Source: Oenanthe sinensis (taxonomy: Eukaryota; Streptophyta; Magnoliopsida; Apiales; Apiaceae). Taken from it: a stretch of DNA of 64,000 nt. Positions 1 to 10,195 of the stretch are shown piece after piece. The position numbers were made by a program, and so were the translations under genes. The notes beneath the pieces were generated by a model. It made no database searches. It worked only from the letters and a program-made list of their open reading frames with translations, and was not told the origin of the DNA. Location of the stretch: assembly GCA_028671895.1 (NCBI GenBank), contig JAPMAC010000231.1, forward strand, positions 4,862,001 to 4,926,000, read 5' to 3'. Each line of letters opens with the position of its first letter. Position 1 is the stretch's first letter.

Positions 1-997
1 GAAATATGAATGATAGATAAAGGATTTAACCCTCCTATAATTAGGAGAGATATTATTGGCCTCTTGATTGAGTGAGACTATAAAATGCATGGCCGTGCTC
101 AAATAATGATTTGTTTTCATAGTCTACTCATGGATCAAGTAAACCCGGATTAAATGTTGAAGAGGATGACTAAATACATGCCTCGAGTTTAATATATAAT
201 ATATATGGTTAAAAGGATTATATTACACGGAAACATTAATCACGAAAGGTTTTATCGAATCACGATTTAATTATTGTTTAATTGGGTAGCAATGATGTAT
301 TACTAGATGCCGCTCATTGTTTATAATTTTATTGGAGACTAAAATTATTGCCAATTAAATAATAGCCTATAGGGTCACACGCAAAGAGCACTTAGAGGAA
401 TAGTTAATTTAAATTATAGATTTAAATTAATTGATAATTATTTGAATTTTTATTATATTAATTAAGTGAGACTTAATTAATTAAGATAATATAAATTCAA
501 ATTAGAATTGTATTTCTGCCCATAATAATTAAGTATGACTTAGTTATTAATTAAATAATAAAATTCGTTTTATTATTTTCCTAGACCTACATGGGTTAGG
601 TTTTGCTGCTATGGGCCTGTTAACCAAACATTATAAATAGATAATGTAGGGTTAAGAGGCAGGATACGTTTTGATAGAAAAACCCTAGAAGAGGCAGCAA
701 AGAGGCAGGAAGACAATTCGAATTATCAAAGGTTTGCTAGTACATCCACTCCGTAATCAAGATCGTGAGACGCTCTTGAAGGTGCTCGTGTGGATACCAT
801 AGAGGTGTTTTCGAGAAGAAGACACAAGTCGTGATAGCAAGGATCTCCGTTGAGTTCGTGACATTCAAGATCGTAATAGGTATGATTCGATTATCACCAT
901 AATCCGTCCAATCTTATACATGATCCTGCGTTAGGGTTCTGAAATTTTTCGTTATATTTACGTTTATCCGCTGTGTTTTATGCCTCGGAACCCAACA
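1..997 (+). mobile_element. LTR1: partial Angela-type LTR (3' portion)
   Basis: Long terminal repeat of a copia element, cut by the left edge. It matches, in the opposite orientation, the LTRs at 33071-34611 and 58652-60212, including the terminal segment ending CGGAACCCAACA. It ends at 997 and is followed directly by coding sequence of another element, so it sits inside the E0 accessory gene. Whether it is a solo LTR or the 3' LTR of a full element to the left cannot be seen. The first flanking bases on the right are TTATG. Confidence 0.85.
632..639 (+). promoter_or_regulatory. TATA box of LTR1
   Basis: TATAAATA in the middle of the LTR. The same site occurs at the equivalent place in the sister LTRs (33414-33421 and 59017-59024 on the minus strand). 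It is the likely core promoter marking the U3/R boundary. Confidence 0.6.
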
Positions 998-998
998 T

Positions 999-2108
999 TA
1001 TGCTCAAGAGAAATTCATTGATGACAGTGCTCATGATGAATCAAACCTTCCTGACTACTGCAGAGCTGAGGAAGAGATTGCATTTGATGAAGAGTTTTTG
1101 TTTCAAGAAGAAAAAGAAGTTGATCCAGCCTATGAAGAGGCAATGAAGAAACTAAAAGAAGACATCAAGGCAAGTCATGCAAAAACTGAAAATCTGAAAG
1201 CTCTGGTCAAGGAAAGAACAAAGGTTGAAAAAGAAGCAAGCCAAGAAAAGCAAAATCTCTGGGCCATAGCAGTCAGAGAAAAGAAGAGAGATGTACAGCT
1301 CAAGATTGGAAAGAAATGGGATACTGCAAGAGAAATAATGGACAAACAGCAAAAGGGTCCATTTGAAGACAAGCATCTAAGATCAATAATTGACCGTCTA
1401 GAAAAGTCAAATGACAACATTGACAACTTCATGAAAGCTCTGAAAGAGGAAGTGGACTACATCACTATCTTAATTGATCACATTCTTGAAGACTGGCAGA
1501 TTCTAGTCTACACACACAGGAATGGTACATTCAGAATTTCCTTGGAGTTTTTCAGGCAAAGTAGCTTATCTGTAATATGGACGCTATTGAACAAAGTAAA
1601 GAGAAGCTCAGAAGAAAATGAACTTCTCAGGGATAGACTTAGAGTCTTTGCAACAGCTGTTAGTCCTCATATCTTATTTGATCCTCACGAGGTAAGATTC
1701 TTCTCAAGCAATCTATATCAAATATTGCAGTTAAATAAGGAATCCTTAAAGGGCTACTCAGTTAAGTACATGATTCAAGTTGAAAGGATGCTAAGGTCAA
1801 AAGGTTTCAAATCCCAAGCTAAGATGGATGCTGCAGAAAAGATTAGAAACTACTGTCTGTCAAAAAGAATTCCTTCTTACATCAAGCAAATACCAAAGAT
1901 AGATTCAACACAACCATCTGATGTAGAAGAAGAGATAGTAGATCCTGTTGAACAGGAAGTACTGTGGCAGTTAGCAAGAGCTGAACAAAAAAGGTTGTAT
2001 GGAGAAGCCACTACAACAGAAAAACTAGTATCTGAAGAAGTACCAAGGACACCTGTTCATAAAGGTTCAATCCTAGAAGAAGGTGAAGTTGATACAATAG
2101 AAGATTGA
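999..2108 (+). pseudogene. E0 accessory gene, C-terminal part, interrupted by LTR1
   Basis: An open frame of about 369 codons runs from the end of LTR1 to a TGA at 2106-2108. There is no natural start: the codons just after the LTR line up with the interior of the E3 accessory protein, so the gene was split by the LTR insertion. The protein is highly charged and rich in Lys and Glu. It has a likely coiled coil over its first 90 residues, then a conserved block (DHILEDWQILVYTHRNG, then SSEENELLRDRL) nearly identical to E3 and recognisably related to the E1 protein. I see no transmembrane segment or signal peptide. The function is unknown. Its position between pol and the 3' LTR is the slot that holds the env-like gene in known Sireviruses, but nothing in the sequence looks like an envelope protein. 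Confidence 0.75.
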
Positions 2109-2322
2109 AGACTTAGATAGAACAAGATAGAAACTTTGTAATATTTGTTCAGTGCTAGAGGAACATCTATCTTGTATTTATCTTTTATGTATGAATCTGG
2201 AAAATTATTAAATATAAAACCAGAACTTTTGTTTATTATTTACAGTCATTAAATGTCGTACTACTTTCTTAGTTGTTAGTTGAGTTATCCTCTAGGAATT
2301 TGTGTGTTAAATGTTTAACAAC

Positions 2323-2336
2323 AAATAGGGGGAGAT
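2323..2336 (+). other. Polypurine tract of E0
   Basis: AAATAGGGGGAGAT lies directly before the TG that opens the LTR at 2337. This is where plus-strand DNA synthesis is primed. The same AGGGGGAGA core precedes the E1 and E3 3' LTRs. Confidence 0.8.
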
Positions 2337-2989
2337 TGAAAGGCATATGACTAGGCCTATTTGTAATAATTAGATGTCAACTCAACTCTAGCTCATAAAG
2401 AGAAGTAAATAATAAGCACTAAACAGGAATCAAGACGAAGACAGTCAACTAATCACAAAGGATCTGAGTATCGGAAGAATTTTTGTAGGATTGCTACTCA
2501 ATACTGGAAGAAGTTCATTTATATGTTCAAGCGTCAGTGAAAACAATAAAGTGGTAGTGGTTCTATAATAAACAGCAGATATAGAAGATTTCAAGTGGTT
2601 ACTACAAGTAGATTCCAGAAGAAGAATGCAAACAGTGAAGAAGAAATTATGACAGAAGGCCTCTAGATAAATGTTATTTTAAATGGAGAATATTTATTTA
2701 GTATGACACATATGAACCAGACAGTACATTTGTGTGTCAACTAAAATAATATTTATTTCTTCATTTAATTCAAGAGGTTTCAAGAAAAGAAGACAAAGAA
2801 AAGATGGAAGAAGATCTCAAGACCGACAGCACGGCTAATGCAAGTAAAGATAGTATTTTAATTCTACTATCAAATGTTAATTAATTATTTAATTTATCTA
2901 ATTAAATTAATTCAAGTTGAATTTAATTTAATTTATAAATTAACTAATTAAATTAAGTAGAGTTAATTTACTATAAAAGAAATGGTTTA

Positions 2990-3416
2990 ATATGACTTAT
3001 ATATATATATATAAACTGTTAGTATGACTTATCAATAAGTCATACCGAGTTTCATATAAATATATATATATATATAGATAAGTCATACCGAAGACAGTCA
3101 AATATGTCATACCGAGCAGAATGAAGAAAAGGTCATACAGGAATATGTCATACCGAGTTTTCTTTTAGAAAAAGTCATGCTGAGTTGATTTTGTTTAATT
3201 ACAATAAGTCATACCGATTTATTTAATTAAATAAAATCCGGATATGACTTTCAAAAGGTCATACCGAACTTTTGATAAGTCATACCGAGTTTTAATAAGT
3301 CATACCGATCGAAAATATGTCATGCCCAGTCTTTTATAAGTCATACAAGTGTTAAAATAAGTCATACAGACTTATTTTCTTGAAATTAAGTCATACTGAA
3401 AAAGGTCATAGCAGCC
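2990..3416 (+). repeat. GTCATACCGA motif array in E0 U3
   Basis: More than ten copies of a core AAGTCATACCGA or its complement, irregularly spaced and broken by two TA runs, stop about 15 bases before the TATA box. The same core fills U3 of the E3 LTR and recurs in the E3 pol-accessory spacer (55604-55721). The placement upstream of TATA suggests an enhancer role. Confidence 0.75.
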
Positions 3417-3429
3417 TTTTTCAAATCTC

Positions 3430-3437
3430 TATAAATA
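3430..3437 (+). promoter_or_regulatory. TATA box of E0 LTR
   Basis: TATAAATA directly downstream of the motif array, within a block (CTCTATAAATATGAG) conserved in the E3 LTR at 50497-50504. Confidence 0.65.
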
Positions 3438-3799
3438 TGAGATGCTTGCTTCATTTGTTAGTGTTCAGTTGTTAAGAAGTTAGAAAATCAGATCAAAATC
3501 AGTAATTTATCTGCATTGTAATATTCACAGATTTCTGTGCTGAGTTTGAATATAATTGATTAAACACGAACAGTTCATGTCAAATTTGTTCTAGACTTTT
3601 TTATCAATTATATAACAGTTTTCTAAAATATTAATTTTGTAATACTAATCAAGTTTAAATTATATCTTTCACTTGAACAGTATTTCATTATAATTAATAT
3701 TTCGCGAGTAATTTAAATAATATTTTTAATCTAAATTATTCCGCGGTTAATTTTCAGATATTGTATTCAACCCTCCTTCTACAATATCAGGGACCAACA

Positions 3800-3942
3800 A
3801 AAAGGAATACCTTAAAACTTATATTAACGAAGAAGTAATAATCCAAGAGAGAAAGTGTATGTTACGAAAGAGATGAAGAAAACCTAACTATGAGCCAAGA
3901 GTAAAAGTGCGTATATATCTATTATATCTCTTTCACAAATCG
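3800..3942. other. Short spacer between E0 and E1
   Basis: About 143 bases of unassigned AT-rich DNA. With 19102-19580 it formed the target region for E1. No gene or repeat is recognised. Confidence 0.5.
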
Positions 3943-3947
3943 ATATC
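3943..3947. repeat. Target-site duplication of E1, left copy
   Basis: ATATC immediately outside the left end of E1. The identical pentamer follows the right end at 19097-19101. This proves that the two LTRs belong to one insertion. Confidence 0.85.
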
Positions 3948-4218
3948 TGTTAGGTCCAAATGTGTTGTAGAGGGGGGGGGTGAATACAACTTTTTGAATT
4001 AATGAAGCAATAAATACTATGTAATAAATGAACACAATGATTCAAGGAATATATGTCTTATATATAACTTGAAAGGGTTGCTACAACATTCATTACACAG
4101 TACACTAGAATTAAAGAGGGTAGTAAATGATACTAAGCTCTGTGAATACTCTCTCTCTCTTTTACAAGTGTTTATCTAGAAAAATATTGCTCTCTTAAAA
4201 ATAATACACAAGTACTTC

Positions 4219-4226
4219 TATTTATA
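4219..4226 (-). promoter_or_regulatory. TATA box of E1 3' LTR
   Basis: TATAAATA on the minus strand (sense AGTATAAATAGAAG). The same site is at 18242-18249 in the 5' LTR. The motif block lies about 170 bases upstream in the sense direction. Confidence 0.65.
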
Positions 4227-4390
4227 CTACTTGTAATCTATGTCTTGTAGTCTTCAAAGATTAAAATATACGTGGCCCAATGATATCCACATAAATCTTA
4301 TCTTATCTTGAAAGCTTGGAAATCTGCCAATTAGATGATGCCATGTGTCATGTTGAAACTGCCCTCCATGTAGAACATCTATTTGAGAAC

Positions 4391-4524
4391 TTCTACTTGG
4401 CCATCTCGAATATTCTACCTCGAATATTCTACATAGGAATGTTCTACTTGGCCATCTCGAATATTCTACATAGGAATGTTCTACTTGGCCATCTCGAATA
4501 TTCTATCTCGAATATTTTGTACTT
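4391..4524 (-). repeat. CTCGAATATTC motif block in E1 3' LTR
   Basis: Repeated units of the type CTTGGCCATCTCGAATATTC and CATAGGAATGTTCTA. The core GAATATTCGAGAT is shared with the spacer array at 10196-10870. The block is in U3, upstream of TATA in the sense direction. Confidence 0.75.
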
Positions 4525-5059
4525 AGAAAAATTCTGGGCTTTAACTTGAAACTTCAATGCAGCATCTTGAACTTGTGATTTCTTTATGTCTTCCAAATTC
4601 TTCAACAAGCTCTTGAACTTGGATCTCTATTACTGACATAAACATACTATCAATGTCCTGACACTTGATGCAATGGTCTGATTCATAAGTCACTAGTCTT
4701 GATAGTGTCTCTGCTTCTTGAATAGATTACCATTTTCAATTAGTAATGTGGCTTTCCAAATATTGCTTTCCTTCTTGTTCACTTGAAATCAATTAGTCTT
4801 ATTGATACTGATAGTTATGATCTTGAGTCTTTAAGTTACAAATCACTAAGGCATGAACAACTCTGTCTTGAACTTCTTTCAATGATTTCTTCTTTATTTG
4901 ATCATAGTTAACATTTTGAATTGTATCAATTACCCTGTCTTCATTTAGCATTGATTTCTTTGTGGCTTCATGTTCTTGATTGTCTTCTGGTTAAGTATCT
5001 TCTCTTTTAGTTGAGTTACAGAAGTTATAATGTTACAAGTTTAGACACTCTGCCTTTCA

Positions 5060-5074
5060 ATCTCCCCCTATTTG
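5060..5074 (-). other. Polypurine tract of E1
   Basis: Sense CAAATAGGGGGAGAT abuts the 3' LTR. It is identical in its core to the tracts of E0 and E3. Confidence 0.8.
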
Positions 5075-5469
5075 ATAGTCTAACAATGACATTCAAATTA
5101 ACAAAGGGATAACTCAACTAAACAATGAGACGAGAAAAAGATAAATAACATTACTGTCTTGTTTGAATTACAACTGAAATAAACTTGAAAACAATTCAAA
5201 GAACTAGAATAAATAAAACTTAAGCTAGACAGAAAATTCGAACTTCGAATTAAAGATCATTTGAGTGATTCCTATCACCTGGATTATTTCAAACCTTTCA
5301 GTCAAACTTATATCACCTTATTGGATCCACTCTGATTCACGGTTACAGTATGGTACGTTAGCCTATCTCGCATACCGTGATCAGGTGAATTTTCCTCAAG
5401 TGAGTTAAAGCAACCAAAAAGATATGAAGTTTTTCCAACTTCAAGTTCACACCACTCTGACCGTTAATT
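5075..5469 (-). other. E1 region between accessory stop codon and polypurine tract
   Basis: 395 bases of AT-rich 3' untranslated sequence of the accessory gene. No further ORF, repeat or polypurine tract is recognised. Confidence 0.5.
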
Positions 5470-8400
5470 CTAATTCCGTCTCTTCTTCCTAACTTCTTCA
5501 GCTTGGCGCTTCTCCTCCTTCAACCTTCTGCGCCTTTCCTTCTGTTGTTGTTCTTTCTTGTAAACTGGATCATGAAGCTGCTTCCACCTTGCATTCAACA
5601 GACTTACCGCTTCCATTTCTAAAGGATTCCTGGACTCTGGATAAGGATGCCTGAAAAGCCTTCTGAGTTTGTCCACCTCCTGAGTAGTTCTGATCTTTGG
5701 AATGTCCTCAAAATTTTTCATTATGAGCTGTGACTTCCAATGAGACTTATCAGCCTTAAACTGACAATAGATCATTTTAGGGTAGCCCTTAACACGGTTA
5801 GTATTGTGGATACTAGCCGCATCTCGCTCCATTCTCTTCTTTTCCACTACTACTTCAGATAAGTACTTCAGGAGTCTCTGCTTCTCATCTACATTCTCAT
5901 TCTCCACTTCGCCCCATTTGAATACTTCTAAAACTCTCTCTAGAAAAGCAGCATCTTGAGTCTGCAGCAGCCATTTCCTACTCATATGCAACAATGTTTG
6001 ATTTTGGTCTGCGTCTATGAATGCTAAAGTATCAGCTGTGTCATCGTCATATGAGTGTATCCAGTATACACTATCTCTCCCTGGAACACCAACTGCCTCC
6101 CTTATTTCTCCTTGTTCCAGAGATCCAGAAGGAAGAGTCAGAGCTTCATCTACATTCTTAACAGCTTGTAGAATATTCCACTTTCTTTCAATTAGCTCCG
6201 GCTCAATCTTTACATTGTCTAGAGGGTTTGGAGCAATAATGTCACACTTCCAGATTTCATTGCTCATCTTGAATATGACCCTCTCAATGAACTCCACTGA
6301 CTTCTCCTTGATGTCAGAAGTGAATCCCTTACTCATCATTTGCCTGCATACCGCCTTTAGGGATTCTACTGATAGAGCCATTAGGTCATTTTCCTCTAAG
6401 CACACCCTCTTCATCTTTCCATCAACAACCATCCGAACAATATCAGGATTCGCTGAGAATTCTGGTCCCTTGTCCTCTGCTAGCTGCATTAACTGATCCC
6501 TATACAGAATGCTAAGCTCCTCAGCTTGAGAATATTGAATTTTTGTTGCTAGCAAGAACAACTTTGACGCAGATCTTCTCGAGATGAATTGATCATCCAC
6601 ATACAAGAAAGATGTCGGGACTCCTTCGACTAAAGACAAGATGACCTGCCATTCCTTAACCACTGCATTATATCCAACTCTGACTTTTGAGATCAACCTT
6701 TTCAAAGCATTTATGTAGTCAACAATCAGTGGATTCTGCAAGTTCAAGTTGTAGAACAAGTCTTCCGCCTCTTTGTTATGAGTTCCTTTTGTACAAACTC
6801 CCGATAGAATCTTCCTTGCATCATCCCATTTCCGTCCTATCCTTTTCTTATCCAGATCTACTTGAGGATCAGCTAACCTTACAAGCTCATGATCATACTG
6901 TTTCTCCTTAAGCTCCGCTTTCTTTTCAAGAAAAACAGCCTCATCCTGCATCATCTTCATTTTATAGAACTGAGCTTGTTCCAAGGCCAGCTGTTGGGCT
7001 TCTAGAGTTTCCTTATCAACAGGTATTTCTTCAGGCTGTCCGGAAGACATTCCAGCACCTCCACCTTGTTCCTTCAAAGATCTTCTATTAGCATGTGCTA
7101 ACGGAACATCCTCCATATCAGAATCTGAATCAAGTACTGCATGTGCCTCTTCCTGATGACGACTCAAGTCAATGAATGGCTCTTCTTGTTCAGCCACCAC
7201 TGCCTTACCCTTCCTCTTTCTTTGAGCCTCTTCTTCATTCACTGGCTCATTTTCTTTGACAACATCAGCAGTTTGTTCTTCAATTTCTTCAATTATTACC
7301 GACTGCTGTCTCGTCTCCTTACCACTCTCCCCCTTAGGTGAGTTATCCCCGACACCACCTTTCTCGCCAGATCCAGCAGTTGCATGAGAACCACCAAAAC
7401 CAGAACCCGAGGGTCCAGCTCCACCAGCACCTCCAGCACGACCAGTATCATCATGATCAGGGGGAGGCTGAGTGAATTGTTCGTCAAAGCACTCGGGAGG
7501 AACAAAGCTTCTAACTGCATACATCATCCTGCTGATCTCTGTCGCCATGGTATGCATTATGCTCTCCACTGCTCCCATTCTCTCATTCAGAGTGCTGCCC
7601 AAGATACCACCAGCATGGCCCAAGTCATTCACCTTATTTGTCAATTCATCCATCGCTGTTGCTTGACTGGCCATCCGTGCTGCGTAATCATCAAGAGCTC
7701 GTTGATTGTCACCAATATTGATCCCCAACTGCCCCATTGACTGCCCGAACTGCTTGATTTCAATTTCAATTGCTGTCATACGCGTGTCAAGATTTTCAAG
7801 ATAAAGGGACGGTGTTTGGTCTGAGTGTCCTCGCTCTAAAAATCGTTCTGGTAGTGTTTGTCGCTCGGTTTCGGGCCTTAAAAATGAAGGTCCCTCACTC
7901 CCTAAACGCTCACACACACTCCCTGTCTCACGCTCGTGTATGTCTTCAACAATAGTCCTGAAAGAGAAAGCAGTACCTGCAGAAACTGGATAAGTAAAGT
8001 GAGTAGCAGTTATGGGATCTGTTCCTGTCATATCCTGAGGTGGAATCTCAGGTTGAGAGGCCGCAGAGTGTTCTAGTACAACATCAGAACCGATCCTCTC
8101 TGCAGCATCAGTATGTACCGGTGAAGGTACTTCTGAAGCAATGAAAGCTTCTGGCCTTTCTGAAGTAACAGGCTCTTCAGAAGGCCCCAGATCCTTACCA
8201 AAATTCTTAGGTGTAGAATGTGCAAAGGTAGAACCACTCTCGTGAGGTGGAGTGGGTGTGAATGACATTCTAGGTTTGGACTGGGCTGAAGAAGTTGCAG
8301 CATGTGAAAATTTGGCTTTCTTCCGAATAACTGGCTGCACTTCTGGGTCACTCTCAGAGCCCTCACCTAAATCTACAGATGCCAGCCTTTTAACTCCCGT

Positions 8401-9612
8401 GAGCAAGGGTGAAATAGAAGAATCAAGAGTTTCAGACTCAGAATCAGAAATATAGCTCTCACCCTGGGATAGATTCTGCGGGCTAGCAGAATCTTGGGCA
8501 ATGGAATCAGATTTAGTTGAAGAAGTATCAGTAGTGTGAACAGAGAGTTGCTCTTGTTCATAGAAGTTACCTCCTTCATTACCTTGTCCAGCGAAGGGAT
8601 CAGGATCAGCATGTGGAGTAGGTTGTCTTTCCCTGTGACCGGCAGAGGATTGACCGTGAGAGTGGCCATCATCATCCTCATCACTTTGAGGCTTGTCAGG
8701 AATCTCTTGAAATGCGTCAGCATGTGCAGATGGATTCTGAGCATGTGATGATACGTGCGAGGTTCCCGCCATAGTAGTAATACCTGCATCATACTGAAGC
8801 CACACTTGAATATTAGCAGGAATAATCAGCGCTTTACCGTGATGTTTATCCTGATTAGCAATTGTTGTGAGTGACTTGGTGCCCATGCCAAGTGATGCAG
8901 ATGTTTTACTCGTTGCAAATGCCTGTCTTACAGCTAAAGCATTAGTCAGTACTAAATGATTAATGAGCATTTGTAAGAAACGAGGATACCAGCATACAAC
9001 GTTAGTAGTTGCAAGGTTTCTGTTTGCAGATGATCCCATTGTAGCCACTATTTCGGAAAGAACTATTCTTCCATAATTAATGTCCAGTTCACGGGCTAGG
9101 GAAACGGCAAAGATCTGTATGTGAATTGGAATCTGATGATAATCTTTTTCGCGCGGCCGAAAACATCTCGTGATGGCCTCGAAAAAGTAATTCCATTCCA
9201 CCTGGAAGTATTGTTTCTGGATGGCGCCAGCTAAGATCCGTCCAGAAGGAGGATAGCATCCAATCTCCTCAAAGAATTTGAGACGATCTGCCGTCGAAGG
9301 TTCAGGGTCATAAACATCTTTAACTGGAAAGCCCAGAACCCTGTTGAACACTTCCTCCGTTACTTCATATTCCTGACCCGCCAAGGTAAACCTGAAACCA
9401 TAGGGGGTAGATTTACTCCCGAAAGTAACCGCACTAGTCCATAATTGCTGTAAAGCATCATGAACTAGTGTTGGTTTAGCAGTAAACGCAACACTAGCTT
9501 TGGAATACAGATTTAGGAATCGTATCCAAAACTTGAAGCGTGGGAGTTGATCACCAATTTCCGTACTAATGTTATAAAAATTATTTTTCGCAAGAATAAA
9601 TTGGTGAGCCAT
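5470..9612 (-). CDS. E1 accessory protein (1380 aa), env-slot gene of unknown function
   Basis: One uninterrupted frame from ATG at 9612 to TAA at 5470, on the pol strand and downstream of pol. Residues 1-245 form a globular domain (motifs GFPVKDVYDP, EWNYFFEAI, WYPRFLQMLINH) that matches the N-terminus of the E3 protein. It resembles, from memory, the domain called plant-transposon-protein in plant annotations. Residues about 280-620 are low-complexity Ser/Thr/Glu/Pro. A coiled coil follows (about 630-720), then a Gly-rich stretch, then a charged helical region and a second conserved domain shared with E0 and E3. The last 200 residues, ending in a strongly basic tail (ERRRRLKEEKRQ), are absent from E0/E3. 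I see no signal peptide or membrane span, which argues against an envelope. Possible roles are a chromatin, RNA or capsid accessory function; none is shown. It is intact while gag and pol are broken. Confidence 0.85.
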   Translation of the reverse strand: MAHQFILAKNNFYNISTEIGDQLPRFKFWIRFLNLYSKASVAFTAKPTLVHDALQQLWTSAVTFGSKSTPYGFRFTLAGQEYEVTEEVFNRVLGFPVKDVYDPEPSTADRLKFFEEIGCYPPSGRILAGAIQKQYFQVEWNYFFEAITRCFRPREKDYHQIPIHIQIFAVSLARELDINYGRIVLSEIVATMGSSANRNLATTNVVCWYPRFLQMLINHLVLTNALAVRQAFATSKTSASLGMGTKSLTTIANQDKHHGKALIIPANIQVWLQYDAGITTMAGTSHVSSHAQNPSAHADAFQEIPDKPQSDEDDDGHSHGQSSAGHRERQPTPHADPDPFAGQGNEGGNFYEQEQLSVHTTDTSSTKSDSIAQDSASPQNLSQGESYISDSESETLDSSISPLLTGVKRLASVDLGEGSESDPEVQPVIRKKAKFSHAATSSAQSKPRMSFTPTPPHESGSTFAHSTPKNFGKDLGPSEEPVTSERPEAFIASEVPSPVHTDAAERIGSDVVLEHSAASQPEIPPQDMTGTDPITATHFTYPVSAGTAFSFRTIVEDIHERETGSVCERLGSEGPSFLRPETERQTLPERFLERGHSDQTPSLYLENLDTRMTAIEIEIKQFGQSMGQLGINIGDNQRALDDYAARMASQATAMDELTNKVNDLGHAGGILGSTLNERMGAVESIMHTMATEISRMMYAVRSFVPPECFDEQFTQPPPDHDDTGRAGGAGGAGPSGSGFGGSHATAGSGEKGGVGDNSPKGESGKETRQQSVIIEEIEEQTADVVKENEPVNEEEAQRKRKGKAVVAEQEEPFIDLSRHQEEAHAVLDSDSDMEDVPLAHANRRSLKEQGGGAGMSSGQPEEIPVDKETLEAQQLALEQAQFYKMKMMQDEAVFLEKKAELKEKQYDHELVRLADPQVDLDKKRIGRKWDDARKILSGVCTKGTHNKEAEDLFYNLNLQNPLIVDYINALKRLISKVRVGYNAVVKEWQVILSLVEGVPTSFLYVDDQFISRRSASKLFLLATKIQYSQAEELSILYRDQLMQLAEDKGPEFSANPDIVRMVVDGKMKRVCLEENDLMALSVESLKAVCRQMMSKGFTSDIKEKSVEFIERVIFKMSNEIWKCDIIAPNPLDNVKIEPELIERKWNILQAVKNVDEALTLPSGSLEQGEIREAVGVPGRDSVYWIHSYDDDTADTLAFIDADQNQTLLHMSRKWLLQTQDAAFLERVLEVFKWGEVENENVDEKQRLLKYLSEVVVEKKRMERDAASIHNTNRVKGYPKMIYCQFKADKSHWKSQLIMKNFEDIPKIRTTQEVDKLRRLFRHPYPESRNPLEMEAVSLLNARWKQLHDPVYKKEQQQKERRRRLKEEKRQAEEVRKKRRN

Positions 9613-10107
9613 TTGTAAAATAATTTTCCTTGAGTTAATGTGATATTTTGAAAAGAAACAATTAAGGTAAACACTTAAGGAAAAAAATGTAATCTAATTA
9701 ATTCCTTTTAGTGAATCGAGAAGATGAACAGCCGATTTGAACTAAACTACGGAATAAATTATGATCAAAATCAAAACAAACAGAATCCAGTCCAGTAAAT
9801 ACTGCAACCCAAATCAGTGATATAAAAGCTAAACTATATTTGTAAATAACCGTGATAGTTGTGTGTATATCTGTGTGTATATGACAAACTGAACAGATGA
9901 ACAGACAGGTCCAAATACACAAATACAGGGCAAACAGAGAATAGTAAATTGAAAACGGGCAGCAGTTCGAGATATGTAAGAGTTTTAACACAACTCGAAT
10001 GAACAGGGCAATGACTGTTTGAAATCGCAGGGAGGGAGGGTGGGGGCTGTAAAAATTTAGGGTTAAAACGATTAGGTAAAAGTGAAAAGAAAGACGGGTT
10101 GATGTTG
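9613..10107 (-). other. Leader of the E1 accessory gene
   Basis: About 500 bases between a TATA box and the accessory ATG. In the sense direction the first part is pyrimidine-rich (CTTTCTTTTCACTTTTACC, then runs of C and CCCT), as in plant 5' leaders. No conserved coding sequence is present; short antisense ORFs here are chance. Confidence 0.5.
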
Positions 10108-10115
10108 TATATATA
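10108..10115 (-). promoter_or_regulatory. Internal TATA box ahead of the E1 accessory gene
   Basis: Sense CCTATATATACAACATC lies about 80 bases downstream of the nearest motif repeats and 500 bases upstream of the accessory ATG. With the array it has the layout of the LTR promoter (motif block, TATA, leader). Inferred from sequence layout only. Confidence 0.5.
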
Positions 10116-10195
10116 GGCATATATGTGTAAAGACGAGAATATCCCTATGAAAAAGAAAAAAAATGTTAAGTACATACAGGGGAACATCAAGTCGA

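Larger units (their letters stand above)
998..3799 (+). mobile_element. E0: 3' remnant of a Sirevirus-like copia element
   Basis: Visible parts in order: C-terminal part of the accessory gene (999-2108), 3' non-coding region, polypurine tract (2323-2336) and 3' LTR (2337-3799). It is the same family as E3 (50156-58651), which lies in the opposite orientation. The 5' part is left of the window, beyond the LTR1 insertion. The LTR is followed by AAAAG at 3800-3804, one candidate target duplication. Confidence 0.8.
2337..3799 (+). mobile_element. E0 3' LTR
   Basis: A 1463-bp LTR beginning TGAAAGGCATATGACT and ending GGGACCAACA. It is the plus-strand counterpart of the E3 LTR (50156-51408). The roughly 210-bp size difference lies largely in the U3 region, which holds many copies of a short motif and TA runs. 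Confidence 0.85.
3948..5059 (-). mobile_element. E1 3' LTR
   Basis: 1112 bp, TGTTAGGTCC to TGCCTTTCA on the plus strand. It is almost identical to 17973-19096. A run of nine G sits near the left end (seven in the partner). The motif block at 4391-4524 differs from the partner by a 13-bp unit. Confidence 0.92.

Noticed and set aside
7141..8792. Several plus-strand and other-frame ORFs over the E1 accessory gene
   Set aside because: They are antisense or shifted shadows of one 1380-codon frame; composition is odd and nothing is recognisable.
5470..9612. Calling the E1 accessory gene an envelope gene
   Set aside because: It has the right position for a Sirevirus env-like gene but no signal peptide or transmembrane stretch is visible.
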